From assembly GCA_012845835.1 (NCBI GenBank), contig JABAKD010000011.1, forward strand, positions 12,219,865 to 12,283,864: 64,000 nt of DNA, given 5' to 3'. This document shows positions 37,503 through 51,700 of the stretch, in pieces. Position numbers and translations under genes: made by a program. The number at the start of each line of letters is the position of its first letter. The first letter of the stretch is position 1. The notes under the pieces were generated by a model. That model saw only the letters and a program-made list of their open reading frames with translations. It did not search any database and was not told the DNA's origin. This stretch comes from Undaria pinnatifida (taxonomy: Eukaryota > Sar > Phaeophyceae > Laminariales > Alariaceae).

Positions 37503-38929
37503 ATCCAACGTGAACGGCAAATGTCTGGCCTGCTTCCCTTCGGCTGGTGGCCGCTTGTTGTCCACACCCGTAGGGCAGAAGCGGGGCACGTCTGTCTGCG
37601 GCTTTAATAAATATCACACAAACTATCACACCCGTGTCTAGTACGTGAGAGCGTGTCACGATATACAGGGGTACACAGTACCTCTTGTTGGCCCAGCCGT
37701 TTCTGGCGTTGTTGTTAATAGCCTTCCTCATTTTAGTCCATCAAAATGCCAAATATCGTTGGAAAACCGGTGTGTTTATCGTTGTGTATCTAGGCACCTG
37801 GGATTTTGGTCGCGCTCGGGTTTTTTTTTTTCATCGAGAGAGAGAAATTTTGGGTGAGGGATAGGGCCTTCCCTAAGAGAGGACCCTCAAGAGATTTTCC
37901 TCACAAACTAGTAGCCGCGCCAGTACCGTAGGTAAGGTCTTGTCTCAACCTGTGCCTATGCCATTGCCCCCAAACCTCTCGACCCTGAACGTTACCACCC
38001 TCTTGTACATGAGCGTCCAAAGGCGATGGGTTCTCTTAAAAACAACACCTCCGCGCAGCGCTTGCACACCACCACGCACGTGCCGCTGGAGTCTCGGAGC
38101 CGGTTGCATGGTGTCCGTATTGAATCGAGTATATACAAATTTTACAAAAAAAAATCGTCTCGCCTTGCACAGTACACAGCTGTTTACATCCGAATGCGTC
38201 CGCTTTCTTCCCTCTGGGGAGGGGTGTCTAGCACACGTGGCGTTTTTTGCCCCTGCGGGGGGACGAGATGCAATTTCGACCATTGGGGTGGAGGACTTTG
38301 CAGGGAAATACGTCGGAACTAAAAATGACTACTGCACATCATCCATCACATAAAACAGACCCAACTGCACTGTGGGGGGACACGTGTTGACACATTACAT
38401 GACGCCACGGTACAATGCACCGTGTGGTTTTTGAGAGGCTCTATCTCACTTGAAAATGGATATGCCCTATGATACTCACGGGTCCCAAATCTGATTTTTA
38501 AGTAAACCGAAGGTGCAACTCGATAAACAGACTCATGGCCTAGGCACACAGAAAAAAAATTTCAATAGTGCGAAACAAGAACGACATGAATTGATGGCAT
38601 GGATGAATGGCATTCCGGCGGCTTGGGGTTAAGGTAGGTTAAGGAGGCTCATCATTCAGAAAATTTGGTTTAGCCAAAAAATGGTATACCTTAGTATTAA
38701 TCTTATAGTATGGTAGCATGTGTCGGGAGAGGGATGTTCGACGCGTACAACCTAGATAGTTGTATGGTGCGCACGAAGCACGTTGTTACTTGTGATGCTG
38801 CACGTTATTCCCAAACGATTGATAAGACCGTACATATAATATTTTCCGTGGCTATTAATAGTTGATACCAAGTAATTAATAGTTAATATTTAATAGTCAT
38901 ACCCTCGAAAAGGGTAATACAGTGGGGGG

Positions 38930-39120
38930 GTTCCGAATAGTGCCGGTTGAATAGTGCGACTGCTCCCTATAGTGCCGGTGAAATCGCTTGGCACTACTGG
39001 AACTCTCTACAACAGTAACTCTCTATGGTAACTATATTCCCAATAGCGCAAGTGCCCTTATAGTGCCGGTACGATAGGCTGGCACATACATACAGGCACT
39101 ATTGACAGCCCCTCTCTGTA
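38930..39120 (+). repeat. AGTGCCGGT dispersed repeat, copy 1
   Basis: Built of inverted AGTGCCGGT / GGCACTA pieces, including GAATAGTGCGACTGCTCCC and AGTGCCGGTGAAATC. The same order is seen at 56262-56420; a third copy in opposite orientation lies at 46470-46690. Confidence 0.65.
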
Positions 39121-39757
39121 GCGGGACTCAATCGTCCTGCCTGTGGCACGGGGAGAAATGTTTTCACGTTTAACATTACATGGACGGGGTCGAAGTGGTA
39201 GGCCTTGAGACGGCATGTGAAGCTTTGAAGCACTGCCTGCAGCGTGCACCTCCCGTGACTTACCGCCATCCCCAGCTTTCTATCTATTGCGAAGTATATA
39301 CGTACTGCTGTCGATGCGTCGACTACTATCTAAGCGTGGCTCGTGCCACAGCAGCACCTAAACATTCTACAACCAACCGAGTAAATATCGACACACGACA
39401 TATAGACATATATGTGGAAGTGTGTTGAGCTTAAGCTTCATTTTTACCCACCCACCGAAGGCCAAAAAAATGAAAAAGAAAAAACAACCACAGGACGCGC
39501 TGTAACACTACGCAACAAGTAACACTACGCAACAAGGGAGACGCAATATACCACCACCACACACGTACCAGGTATGCTTTACCAAGTAATTTTAGTCTGG
39601 ACTACACTTTTACACAAGACCGCAGAACGTTTACAGCACACCGCCAAATATATCGCACCAGGTACACTTTTATTTTACAGCGCCTCGAGGAAGTGCGCCA
39701 GTCGTCTTAAACACCCGGCAGAGGACAAAATCATGTTCTCTTGCTCTAGCGCTTGGT

Positions 39758-42700
39758 TCAGTACAGTCCGAGTTGTTTGCCCATGCCCAGCCCTATCGCC
39801 TTCTGCTTCAGGTCCTGCAGGTAGCGAATTTGCCGGCATGGGTGACATACGTGCAGTATTAACAGTATACATCGGCAAGGGTGGCCGGGGGGATGCTAGT
39901 AGTAGTAGGCACTGGCATTTGGGGATGATCTATTCAGTACAGCAGTACAGCAGTACAGGACACTTGCTACGCAGGAACACATATGCAAGTCGACGAGGGG
40001 AGAGAGAAAGGGTTACATTATTCCCGCGGTAAGAATGAAGGCGCATACCGTAGTGGGGAGGGGGGAGAAGAGACCGCTCTGTGACCCCTCCCGGATCTAT
40101 CTGAGTTACGTCTAGGGAGGGCGAAGGAGAAAGAAAACTGCGAAGATAATACAAGGGATGGGCAAAAAAATAACTATTAATACCAGGTATATTCTGTGGG
40201 AAGTTTCGGTGTTGAGCACTCATAACATTAACCCCTTCACCACTGGAAACCCGTTTTGGGGACAGAATTATTTGGATTTTGTATAGGGAGGGGATTGGGG
40301 GCCCTAAAAGGGTTAACATTCCCTAAAAAAAAACTCGGCAACGAAATTAATGTCCTGAGTTATTATTGCTGGTATTAATTGTATCATTTCATTAACATAA
40401 CAAACTCCCGCGTTATATATCGAGTGTATGGTCTGCTTCGACGAAGGACAACAATGGATGGTTTAAATGTCTTAAATGGTTGAAATGGTGTGAATGTTTA
40501 AAATGTTTAAAATGGAGAAATGGCCAAATGGGGGGCATACTCCCGTTTTTTTTCGTGCTCAAGGAAGTAAAAAAATGTATTTAGTGTGTATCGTAAACAC
40601 TTACGGTCTCACACCCCGTCGGACCAATTTCCAAGCGGTCTTAGCCACTAAACAAAAGAAAACAAAACTATGCCCGGTTTACTTAAGTACACATGATAAA
40701 CATACCGCCCTTCAGGGAGTCATGGCTGCCTGCAGGCGGCTCCCCCTAAAAACAGGGTCGAGACTATACTTGGTATGCCGATAGTAAGCACCGCCGAAGG
40801 AGGACGCCAACAACAGCGTCACGGCCTTGATGAGACCACCTGTCTGGCGCCCTACCATCTCTGTTTCGAAGTCTACTGCTGTAGTGGAACATCCTACCTC
40901 GAGGTTGCCACTAACGGTCGCTACGCGGGAAACGAGGTCGGCCTTGATCACTTTCAGGGTGGCCATTTCATCCTGGAGGTTCGAGAAGTCCCGCAGCTCC
41001 ATCTCCTGGTCGCGCAGCCTGATAACCCCAACCCCCGCCCCCGACGGCCGCAAGGGAGCCCCGTCAATGGGTAGACAATGGGTAGAAAATCGGTAGACAA
41101 TGGGTAGACAGTGGGTCGACAATGGGTAGACAATGGGTAGATAGCAAGGATGTGATATGTCTGGAACTGACGCCTGGTTATCAGTTGGGCGTCAGTGGAA
41201 AACCCAATAAACGAAATTACCTTGATAGTAGTTAAGGATAAACACCACGCATCGAGCCATACACACTGCACCCGTCAGACGCAAAGACCCCACGATCTAC
41301 CGCAAGCAACTACCTCGCTGTAATTGTATACTGCACCTAGTCAACTACTAGCGTTGTCGACTGTAGTCGGGGAATTATAGTCAGCCAATTCGAAGCCTTC
41401 TTATGAGATAAAATGTATCAGGTATATAGTGTTGCAGAATAGCAAAGACGGTGTTGCGCGAAGAGGCATAATAGGGAGTCGGAGGGTGGGTTGCGCGTGA
41501 TTTGGCTAGGGTTCGGGCATGTCGAGCCGAAAAGAAAGCCGCAAGAAAATCCGATAATCCGGTCCATCAGGGATCGCGGTGCTTGTCCTCGATAGAGTGT
41601 GAGCCGCGATAGGTTATGAATCTTGTTTCAACAGCGCGACGAGCTTCCGACTCACATGGGCGGGTTCGTCAGAGAGACTTCTCTATTTGAGAGGAATATG
41701 CTCAAACTGAGACCGTCACCTATTCGGAGGTTCATAAATGAATGATTAATAGGTGATAGATGATATTTTGTAACGGACCCCGCGAAGAGGAAACGCGGTA
41801 TATAAGAGACGTCATAACGATCCGCACATCAGCACTGCTGTTGCCCACCATATAGGACCTCGCCCCGGATAGCGGACGCAAGACAAAATATTCGATCCCA
41901 GGTCCATCAAAAGGGGCCACCACACTGTCTTCCTCCTTGAAAAACGCCACACACATTGCTAGAAAAGCGAGTTAAGAGTTAAGTGTTCCCCAAGTTCCAG
42001 ATAAATGGTCGGGTTCCCTATGAAGGAACCCAGGCCCCTTAAGAGAGAACACACTTATTAAGAGGCGTCATTATATACGGGATCTTGCCGCCCCGACGCA
42101 CTATGATCCCTAAAAAAGGGCCACCTACTACCTGGTACTGAATACTTGGTATAAACAAAACTATAAACTCGTTCGGGCTGGTCGGTGTTACTTACGACCT
42201 ACTTGCGCGGTGGCTAATCATGGCTGATGCTGATAATTTTTTCCCTTTCGTTTTCAAGAGCTTTCTTACGTTATACCTGGCATACATAGCTCACAGGAAT
42301 GCCCGTGTTCCCCTTTTTGTAACGTGCGACATCCCCCGGAATATGATCAAGCCAACCACATCCCGAACGGGCACAACCAGAAAATGCCACTCTGTCCATA
42401 AATATAATAGCCGCATGGGTATACCTATCAACAGCCCAAACGGTTCTTACATTTACGGACAAAAGTTGGTGGTTCGTAACCGTTTTTATCCGGGGGGGAA
42501 CGTTTTTATTGTATGCTGTTTTCACCTCTTTCTTGGACTTGCGCCCGAGCGGCGTCCGGCCGGAGTATTTGGAAGAAGGGTTCCCGAAGACCGTGTTTTA
42601 CCTGTCTTGTTTTTTTTGGTCCTGTGTTCTCCTGGCCCACTACTAATACGTGTTTAACTGACAGACTAAGTACAATATAAATTAGTATCGTAAATCTATC

Positions 42701-45700
42701 AACATATCAGGTGGGCAGATACCGCCTCTATAGCTCAGCTGGGAGAGCGTGGCACTGAAGTTGCCAAGGTCACTGGTTCGATCCCGGTTGGAGGCACATC
42801 CTTTTTTTGTGAGTGGCACATGCACAGCAGCGTAATATTTCACACCAATTTAACTTAATTTAGGGCCTCAATTAACGCCTTACCTTACCACTGGAAAGCC
42901 GTTTGTGGGGACAGCTTACTTGAAATTAGTGTAGGAAAATGTTTTGGGACTCTAAAGGGGTTAAGCTCCACCTGCGGGGGAGACGATGTCGACAACATGG
43001 TTACATGTTTATAACTTCACGCGGAAACCCCTCAACGCGGACACCAGGTAGTCCCTGGTTCATAAGTTGTTGTTACGCATTACTATCAATATTATAGATA
43101 CAAATAGCACATCCCGCTCGATCGCTGATACTCAGAAACTATATATGCAAGGGCAAATATAACCCGCTCGGCCACCTATAATTTTCAATAATAAGATGCG
43201 AAGGAGAAGAGGAGCGCGCCACGCATGTATGTGTTGTGTTATCGCACCTCTTCTCCAAGATTTTGACCTCCTCCTGCGACAGTTCGAGATCTTGCTGAAC
43301 CTTTCGCAGCTCCTCCTCCGTCTTCGCCTCTCTTGCCTCCGCAGCTTTCCTTATCCCGTCCGCTCCTTCCAGTCGCCGCTCCAGTTCTTCTTTCTCCCTC
43401 ACAACCGCCGTCCGTGCAGCCTACAATGACAACAGAAGTGTCCATGCGGGCAAAACAAAACGGCAGTAAGAACGCTTGGTGAGTTGACACGCGTAACACC
43501 GCTATGGGCTTGATACGTACACCTGGTACAGCACTGCAACGGGCTTCATACATACAGCGTGGCTATCTATGGGCTTTTCCTACATCTCTTTCTCTGCCTT
43601 CGAAATCGGCGCTCGACTCTTCTTCCCCCCCCACCACCGCCCCCCGTGCGTCCTACAACAGAACTCGCTCGGTATCGGGCAAGAGACGTAAGCTTGTCGT
43701 TAATACCGTAGTAGCTACGGGTGGGGGCGGGCGCGGGTCTGTCTTGACCGAATCATGCCACGATAGGGGTTTCAGTTTTGTATACGACGTAGGGTCAAAC
43801 AAAGTGTTTTTGGTAATGTTTGTGGTAATGTTTGAGGTAATGTTTGTGGTAATGTTTGTGGTAATGTTTGTGGTAATGTTTGTGGAAATGTTTGTGGTAA
43901 TGTTTGCGGTAATGTTTGTGGTAATGTTAATGCTAATGGTGATGTTTGTGGTAATGTTTGTGGTAATGTTTGTGGTAATCTTAGTGTTGAGCTCCTCAAA
44001 TGAGGAACTGCCGGTTAGCCTCCTCAAGCCTGATCATTTTACGAGTATGCATGTCTTAGGACTAGGGTATAGAAGTGCTCGTCGAGTTCTTTGGGTTGCG
44101 CGAACGAATGCCTACCGTAGTAGCTGTGTACCGATGTACCTGGTACCAATTCCTAAACCCGACTAACCTAACTAAGCCAACCAACCTAACCAACCTAACT
44201 AACCCAACTAACCTAACTAACCTAACTAACCCAACTAACCTAACTAACCTAACTAACCTAACTAACCCAACTAACCCAACTAACCCAACTAACCTAACTA
44301 ACCTAACTAACCTAACCAACCTAACTAACCTGACTAACCCAACTAAGCTAACTAACCCAACTAGCCTAACCAACCCAACCAACCTAACTAACCTAACTAA
44401 CTAACCTGACTAACCTAACTAACCTAACTAACCTAACTAACCCAACTAAGCTAACTAACCCAACCAACCTAACTAACCTAACTAACCTAACTAACCCAAC
44501 TAACCTAACTAACTAACCTGACTAACCTAACTAACCTAACCAACCTAACTAACCTAACTAACCTCGCTCGAAAATCACATGGGGGGTGGGATAAGGATGT
44601 GCATGAAACATGCAAGACTTTGGGGAGGGGTGCATGTCTTGTATACACCCCTAGGGGTGATGGCCTATATACACCCCTACGCTTGTATAGTCTATACACC
44701 AGGTGTATTTTATTTTCTTCGGTTGATTATTAAACAGTATGGCACACCGCCAGCCATAAATAGTTGGCCAAAAACTGTTACCCGTTGTAAAACACAAGTG
44801 CGTTCCATCCATTGTAACGTTCCAAGCATTGTACCGCTCCAACCATTGCAGAGGGACTCGTGCCACGGTAGAAAGTGCAGCCCTTTTTCTTTTCGTAATA
44901 CTCCTCCTCACTTGATAAAGTAGTGTCCTTTCTTCACCCAATCAAGTACACCTTTCTTAACCAAAATAAAAACATTTTTTTTTGTCGTTTGACAGTTTTA
45001 ACTGCAACCCTAAGATGAACAAACTCGCCGCCTATTAATAACTATACAAACAGGAACGACAACAATAGTTCGCGAAACAAGAACGAAAATATTCCGACGA
45101 TTTGGGGCTAAGACAGCCCCCGTCATTTCACACAAAAATGTTTTTAGCCAAAAAGTGATCATAACACCTATCTATAGTACCGTGGCACGCGCCTTGGGGT
45201 AGAGCCATCCCACGGTATTAGGTACGATAAGGGCTGCACTTTGGGGTTAACCGATGTTTCTGATAATATTTCTGATAATGATTCTGATCATGTTTCTGAT
45301 AATGTTTCTGATCATGATGTTGATAATGTTTCTGATAATGTTTCTGATAATGTTTCTGATAACGTTTTCTGATAATGTTTCTGATAATGATTCTGATAAT
45401 GTTTCTGACAATGTTTCTGATAATGTTTCTGATAATGTTTCTGATCATGATGTTGATAATGTTTCTGATAACGTTTTCTGATAATGTTTCTGATCATGTT
45501 TCGGATAATGTTTCTGGTCATGATGTTGATAATGTTACCGTTGAGATCCTCGAGCAAGGAACTATCGGGGTTAGTATGAAAAGGCATGGAATCCATTTGT
45601 TTTGATTGCTGTTGTAGTTTGTTTCGTTTTGTTTTTTCGGACGAGCCCGTAGAGGCGTTTGGTCAGATCGCGCGCACGAATGACTTCGTAGTTGTGTTTC

Positions 45701-48700
45701 GGGTGATGGGTGCTGATATCCATTCAGATCCTCATGTGAGGATAGACCAGAAAAATCTTAGAATATGCTGCACATCTACTGTGGGATTGACTCGTGACTC
45801 GGTATTATGGTGTAGTGTACTCTTGTGCTGACTACTTCGTATTAGTCCAGCAGCCCCGTCACTCAGAAGATAACGTTTTAGCACGAAAAAAAAAAAAAAA
45901 ACCGACAGTACCGTAGGTCGAGTCTTACATCACTATCTCGGTATCGCTGTTCCAACGCCGCGCTGTCCAGCTTGATCTGCTCGTAGGCCTTCTGCGCCTC
46001 TGCCCTCGCCATCATCGCCACCAGGACTAGTCTCTCTTTTCGAGAGTTCTCACCCTTTAGTTTACAGCAGTTAAACAACGAACGGGGGGGAAGAAGTCGC
46101 GCAAAAAAATCCAGAGAAAATGCGCTGAAGAGTACACCAGGTACGCGCGCTATTGATGACGCGTTGCTACGAGATGAAGGCATAAAGCTACACAACTTTT
46201 TGGCTAAAGCATGTGATATTGTGATATTGTGATATTGTGACATTGTGAAATTGTGATATTGTGATATTGTGATGTTATGCCTTTTGAACGACGGGGGCTC
46301 GTAACCTGAAATCTTCGGAATTTCATTCTTGTATAATATGGCAATGTTTTGGTTTGTATTCCTATTCCTATAGTAGTACGCCACATGGCAATGCCATCGG
46401 ATCGCTCATCGGGTAGCAGTTGATATTTTTCCAAATAAAGTGCACCAAATATTTAGAATAGTGTGGGATAACGTTTGCAGCACAGCAGCAGTGGTGCCTC
46501 TATACCTCTGTAGTGCCTGTATGTGCACTGTAGAGGGAAATGTCGGCACTATAGCGGCAACTAGTACTACTCCGCATACCGATACTACTGTACCGGCTGT
46601 TCCCATCCGTGCCAAGCGATTTCACAGGCACTATGGCGGGCAACCGGCACTACCCAACCGGCACTATAGAGGGACCTCTGCTACTAATGTAGTAGAAGGG
46701 CTTTAAAAGAGCACGAACATGGGACACAACACATTCTATAGTCCTAAGCCGTGCAACGCCATTTACTAAGGTTTCTCCTGGAGACGCGTACAGCATCCAT
46801 CTCCTTCGAGGTGTGCCTACTGACCAGGTCCCGCTTCGCCAATGTACATCATCAACCTGTAATCCACCTCAAGCCCCTGGACCAACCACCTCTACTGTGG
46901 GCAACTTGTTATCTTGTTGTCCACAGGCTTGTCTTCCCAGTATGTGCAGACCTCCTTTTTTATGAAAACCCAGTGACGGCGAACATGGGGGGGGGTATTA
47001 TCCTTATGCGTAGCAAGAGCATTACTTGATTTTAATAGGTCTATAGTGTAGCAAGAGACACTTGATTTTAATAGGTCTATAGTGTAGTAAGATAATGACT
47101 TGATTTTAATAGATCTATAGCAGTAAGACAATGACTTGATTTGAATAGGTCTTAAAAGTAGTAAGATAATTACTTGATTTTAGTAGGTCTATGGTAGTAA
47201 GATAGTTACTTGATTTTAATAGGTCTACTTCGAAGTATAGTAGTAAAACCATTACTTGATTTTAATAGGTCTATAGTAGTAAGACCATTACTTGATTTTG
47301 ATAGGTCTACAGTAAGAGACACGTGATACCATAGACGTGCACGATTTTTTTCTTTTCTTTTCTGAGGCCCCTGACTTGATAATGTACTCCATACTATACC
47401 ATACTATACCTGGTACACTTCGTACACTTGTTAGTACGCTTGTTAGTACACTTAAACCTCACCCAAAATAAAGATTGATTTTGAGCAAAACACCCAGAGT
47501 TCTTTTGTGATGGACCATCCCATGGCGTACTGTAGGTAGGTATGTATGCAAAAATAATCGTTTTGCCTCGTTATTCAGCAAAATATGTGTCTGGCCAAGA
47601 AATGCCCCTATTAGTAACACTTCTATCGTAGTTCTGTCGTAGTAGAACGCTTCCAGCGTTGGCTGCCCAATTTTTAACCTTCCCCACCTCCGTTTTTTGT
47701 GCAGTGGCCCGACATCGCTCGACCTCCTCCCTCAGGCCGGCTAGCTCGGTGCCGCGTTCGTCCGCGCGGGATAAGGATAGCTGTGCCTGAGGGACGAAAC
47801 GGAGTATGATATTCATGGCGCTGTGGGAAAAGGGAGATAATCCTGTATACCAGAAACACACACTTTATATGTATTCCCACCATCTTCACGTGCTTCGTTC
47901 ACACACAATTTACATGTATTACATCGTCTCCGAACAAAACAAAGGGTGTGCTCGGTAGGCACGTACCAAAAATTTACCGGGGTGTTTTGCTCGGTAAAAA
48001 AAGCTACCGATTTTTTTTTCTGTGAGGTTCGGTACGGCCTCAATATCGGAATCCCACCGACAGTTGGGTAAGTTCGGCACTACGATAAGTTTGGTGCCCC
48101 CGGCAAAAATGCCCTCGGTACCGGAATACTGTACCGACCACACCCTTGCATTTAAGTCGTTGTTGTTTTCACCCCTGTATTTAAGATGCTGTAAGATGAT
48201 TGCGTCATCGAAAAAAGCAATTTAAGATGCAGTAAGATGATCGCACCATTGAAAAAATCAACAGCAGTAGTCGTATACCTACTGTGTCTCACAGAGTATA
48301 TGGTTCGTAGGTCTAAAAATCTGAAGTGGTGCAGTACTGTAGTCTACTGTATTTATACCAATAGCGGTTCAAGCATGTGACCCCTCCTTGTTCCCTCCTC
48401 GTCCCGGTTCGATGTGGTATGGCTAACAAAGAAGAAAGAACCATGTCGCCAGCCGCCGACGTGAAAGGTGAAAGGTATCTAGCATCTATTATTACTAACA
48501 GCCTAACAACTCAAGTGAAGTGAAGTGAAGTGATGTTTTGTTTCAGCCAATCGCCCGCAACGACAAAATCGCGGACGACATAAATAATACGTCTATCATA
48601 CGAGTACGTTTCTATGTCAGTGCGCAGCTTGGAGGTCGGGTACAGCACATACAGGCGACGATGCCATATCATCTCGAGGGGAATGTGAGGTTGTCGGTGT

Positions 48701-51700
48701 TGGTCGGTGTGTGGGAACCGTTCTCCTCATCGTTCCAGTGTCTTCAACCGTCTCTCCTCATGGCTCGCTGTCTAGACGCAAAGGCTTACATCAGCACTCT
48801 ACAAGAACCCTCGAAGACAAACAGAACAGAGCTGGGCAGGCAGAGGAGGCAGTGACGTGTGGGGAGTCCAACGTGGGCCACCACCGAAACTTACATTCTT
48901 GCGCATCTATGATGGCCTTGATGTGACCGTCACATCTGATAGCACCTGGTTTCATCCCAGCCATGACATGGTTTCATGTCGAATCTATAGACTATCCATC
49001 TACGGAGAGCACTCCATGACAACGACCACTCCGGCTGCTAACCGTGATATAGCCCCAATAGTTATATAGCTCTAGTTTTCCACCACATGCTGTACATACT
49101 ACGACAGCGCTCACCTCGCGTAAGGATACTGTAGGGATCACCTACATTGAGGTCCTGTGTGTCTTTAGCGGCTTTCTTCTGGCTGGGGCCAAGCAGAGAC
49201 CGTCTCAAATTGAATTCACTGGGCCAAAATAAAAGTCCGAGCACGTTGCCGACGCAAACCCTAGGCCTCAGACTGGTACTGTGTAAGGATAGTGTTAATA
49301 GAATCGTGACTGACCTTGAGATCATGTATTTCTTCCGCGGCTTTCTTTTGGCTGGTGCCAAGCAGTGACAGTCTCAGATTCATCTGGTCCACCAAACCCT
49401 CGATTTCCACCCCTCGAGTCTCTGCCAGGACCACCCTAGGGTTCAACCATGCCAGCTCCCGACCGTACTGCTCCTTGCTCTGGCAGTGGAGACGGCGAAG
49501 GAGTTGCAGAATAGTAGGCTAATCTTGACGAGGATAACGTGGTAGGGTCGGATGATCATATCGAAGAAGTTGTGCTATGTGATTGCTGTTAGTGGGGTCG
49601 CATGCAAACAACAAAAGGAGCCGCAGAGGAGGAAGACACTCTGTTGATCCTGTCGCTCTATACTATTGTACGACCGTAAAGAAGGAGTTGCAGAAAGAGA
49701 GGCGTTGTGTTCAAGCTAGTGGGATCAACTTATATTCTAACGAAGGGACTGAAAAATACTACCAAGGGTTCAGTGATGCCAGTCCCTGACCGTACTGTTC
49801 CTTGCTCTGATGGCGTCGCATGATCAATATCCAAGAAAGTTGCATAACATTCCGGGTGTTGTGCTGAGGAGTTGTAGGGTAACGGGGTTCCATGATCATA
49901 CCATAGGGTTTGCAGAAGCAAGGGGCATTATATCAACCCTCTTGTCCTACTGAAAAATAATCCCACACTAATTCCAAGTATGACCAATACCAAGGGTTTG
50001 CAGAAGAGGGGGGCAATATGTCAACCTGTGTCCTAGTGCAAAAATGTTCTCACACCAAATTTCAAGTATGGTGATAACAAAGGATTTGCAGAAGAGGAAG
50101 GCATCATGTCAACCCTTGTCCTACCGCAAAAAATATCTCACGCTATTTCCAACCTTGATCATAACCAAGGGTTTGTATAAGAGGGAGGCATTATGTCAAC
50201 CCTTGTCCTCCTGAAAAATAATCTCACCCTAATTCCAAGTATGTTCATCACAAAGAAGTTGCAGAGGAAGGGGGCATGATGTTATCCCTTCTCCCACGTA
50301 CGCCGAAAAGTATCCCACAAAAAGTACACATAGGCTGTTCCCAAAAGCGCGTGGGCAAAGGGGCCAAGGCCATCGATTGAGAACACTCGCTACTTCGGCG
50401 CACATCACGGTCCGAGGGTAGACGGGACAAAAGAAAACGTCGATGTCCCACAATATTTTCTTCCCCCAGACACGGGGGGGTAGTCTAAAACCAAGTGAAA
50501 GAACAATATACCAGTATAACCCATCTTCTTAATTCGCCCTGTGATCTCAACGCTCCGGTTTGTTTTCCATTCTGACCGTTTTCTGAGTAGGGTACGTATC
50601 GTTTCCTGTTTTTGTCGCATGCCCTCGCACACACATAATAAAAAACCTACACAAAACTCACGGAGTGAAGCTGAGATTGAAGTTCCCCTACGGCATCCGA
50701 AAAACGTCCGTTTTCTGCCAAGAGCCGCTCGTGATCTCTCCTCAGGGAATAAATTTCGGCCTTTAAGCGGGCCAGATCAGCCTCCTGCTCTCCGATCTTA
50801 TGTCGCTGCCGGTTTTCTAGCCTAGAGTTTGGCCGCCATTCGCCAACGCAAACAAATTGACGACAGTTAAACAGCCCGAGAAGAAAGCGATCAGAGGAGC
50901 GATTGGCGATTGGGGGGGGGGGGGGGGGGGGGCAAGGGAGGGCGGGAGGAGCAAGGGAGGGCGGGAGGGGGGGGGGCGGTACGCGATATTCAAGCATGGC
51001 CGTAGTCGTATGACCAAAGACCCACGCATCCCTACTATGCCGGGACGGAGCACGTCGGGTTTTCACCAACCAGGCAGACATTGTGCTTGCATCAAGCGAG
51101 AAGCGCCATGAGGTGTGTGGCTAGTCGCATGAAGGGTGAACTGCATCATTCCAAGAAACGCTCGTAAGACGGGCTTCGGCATCTTGCGCCTACATTCTTG
51201 CTTATGGATGGCAGCGTCAATGTGTTACTTTGCTTTCTGGTGTGGCCACTCCAGAGACAGCAATGGGTATTACTATGTAACTGCCTCGTGGGTGCCTTAC
51301 CATATTCACACTACGTGATGCGACCATTCCCCTTGTAAGGAGTTAGGGTTCTCCACCTCGCACAACATGGTCTAACTCGAAAACCATCCCGGTGACCGCC
51401 AAAAAAAGAGAAAAATAAAAAAACGGCACCATGGTTGTCTAGCACAAGCAGTGATTGGCACGTTTTACAGCGTCGTTACCAACCAACGCCAACCCCAATA
51501 TACACATAATGTTTCACAGCGTCGGTGCTAACCGAGACCAACTACTACATATATTACTGGGGGGGGGGTTGAGGCGTTTGATGCCATCAATAAATGTTCC
51601 CCGATGAAAAGAGAGAACGCGGGGCACGGCTTGTTCAGAGACCGTTCCGCAACGGCACGTAGTTTGACAATTGAGGTGGAAAAAAGCTGGGTTGTCGCAA

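Larger units (their letters stand above)
36468..39757. other. Intergenic region between convergent NDUFA5 and coiled-coil genes
   Basis: No supported gene. It holds the NDUFA5 ghost (36598-36737), a diverged repeat of about 127 bp with GCGCACTTTCGCGCGGC at 36998 and 37126, the 166-bp foldback element (37337-37502), an AGTGCCGGT-family copy (38930-39120) and a 17-18 bp doublet of TAACACTACGCAACAAG at 39501-39537. Confidence 0.5.

Noticed and set aside
41732-41956. Minus-strand frame that looks protein-like (GPGIEYFVLRPLSGARSY)
   Set aside because: No splice sites fit the surrounding coiled-coil gene in phase and I recognise no family; it may be an old retroelement scrap.
43504-44166. 220-codon open frame, the longest plus-strand frame in its region
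   Set aside because: Its middle is the 12-bp minisatellite, and it lies in an intron of a well-supported minus-strand gene.
44075-44404. Open frame encoding repeated NLTNLTNPT
   Set aside because: Translation of the 9-bp intronic array; no start context, domain or splice support.
44163-44566. Interstitial telomere
   Set aside because: The unit is 9 bp (AACTAACCT), not the 7-bp CCCTAAA type expected in algae and plants.
49900-50315. CRISPR-like array (regular 87-bp spacing)
   Set aside because: The whole unit is repeated with no unique spacers, inside a eukaryotic intron.
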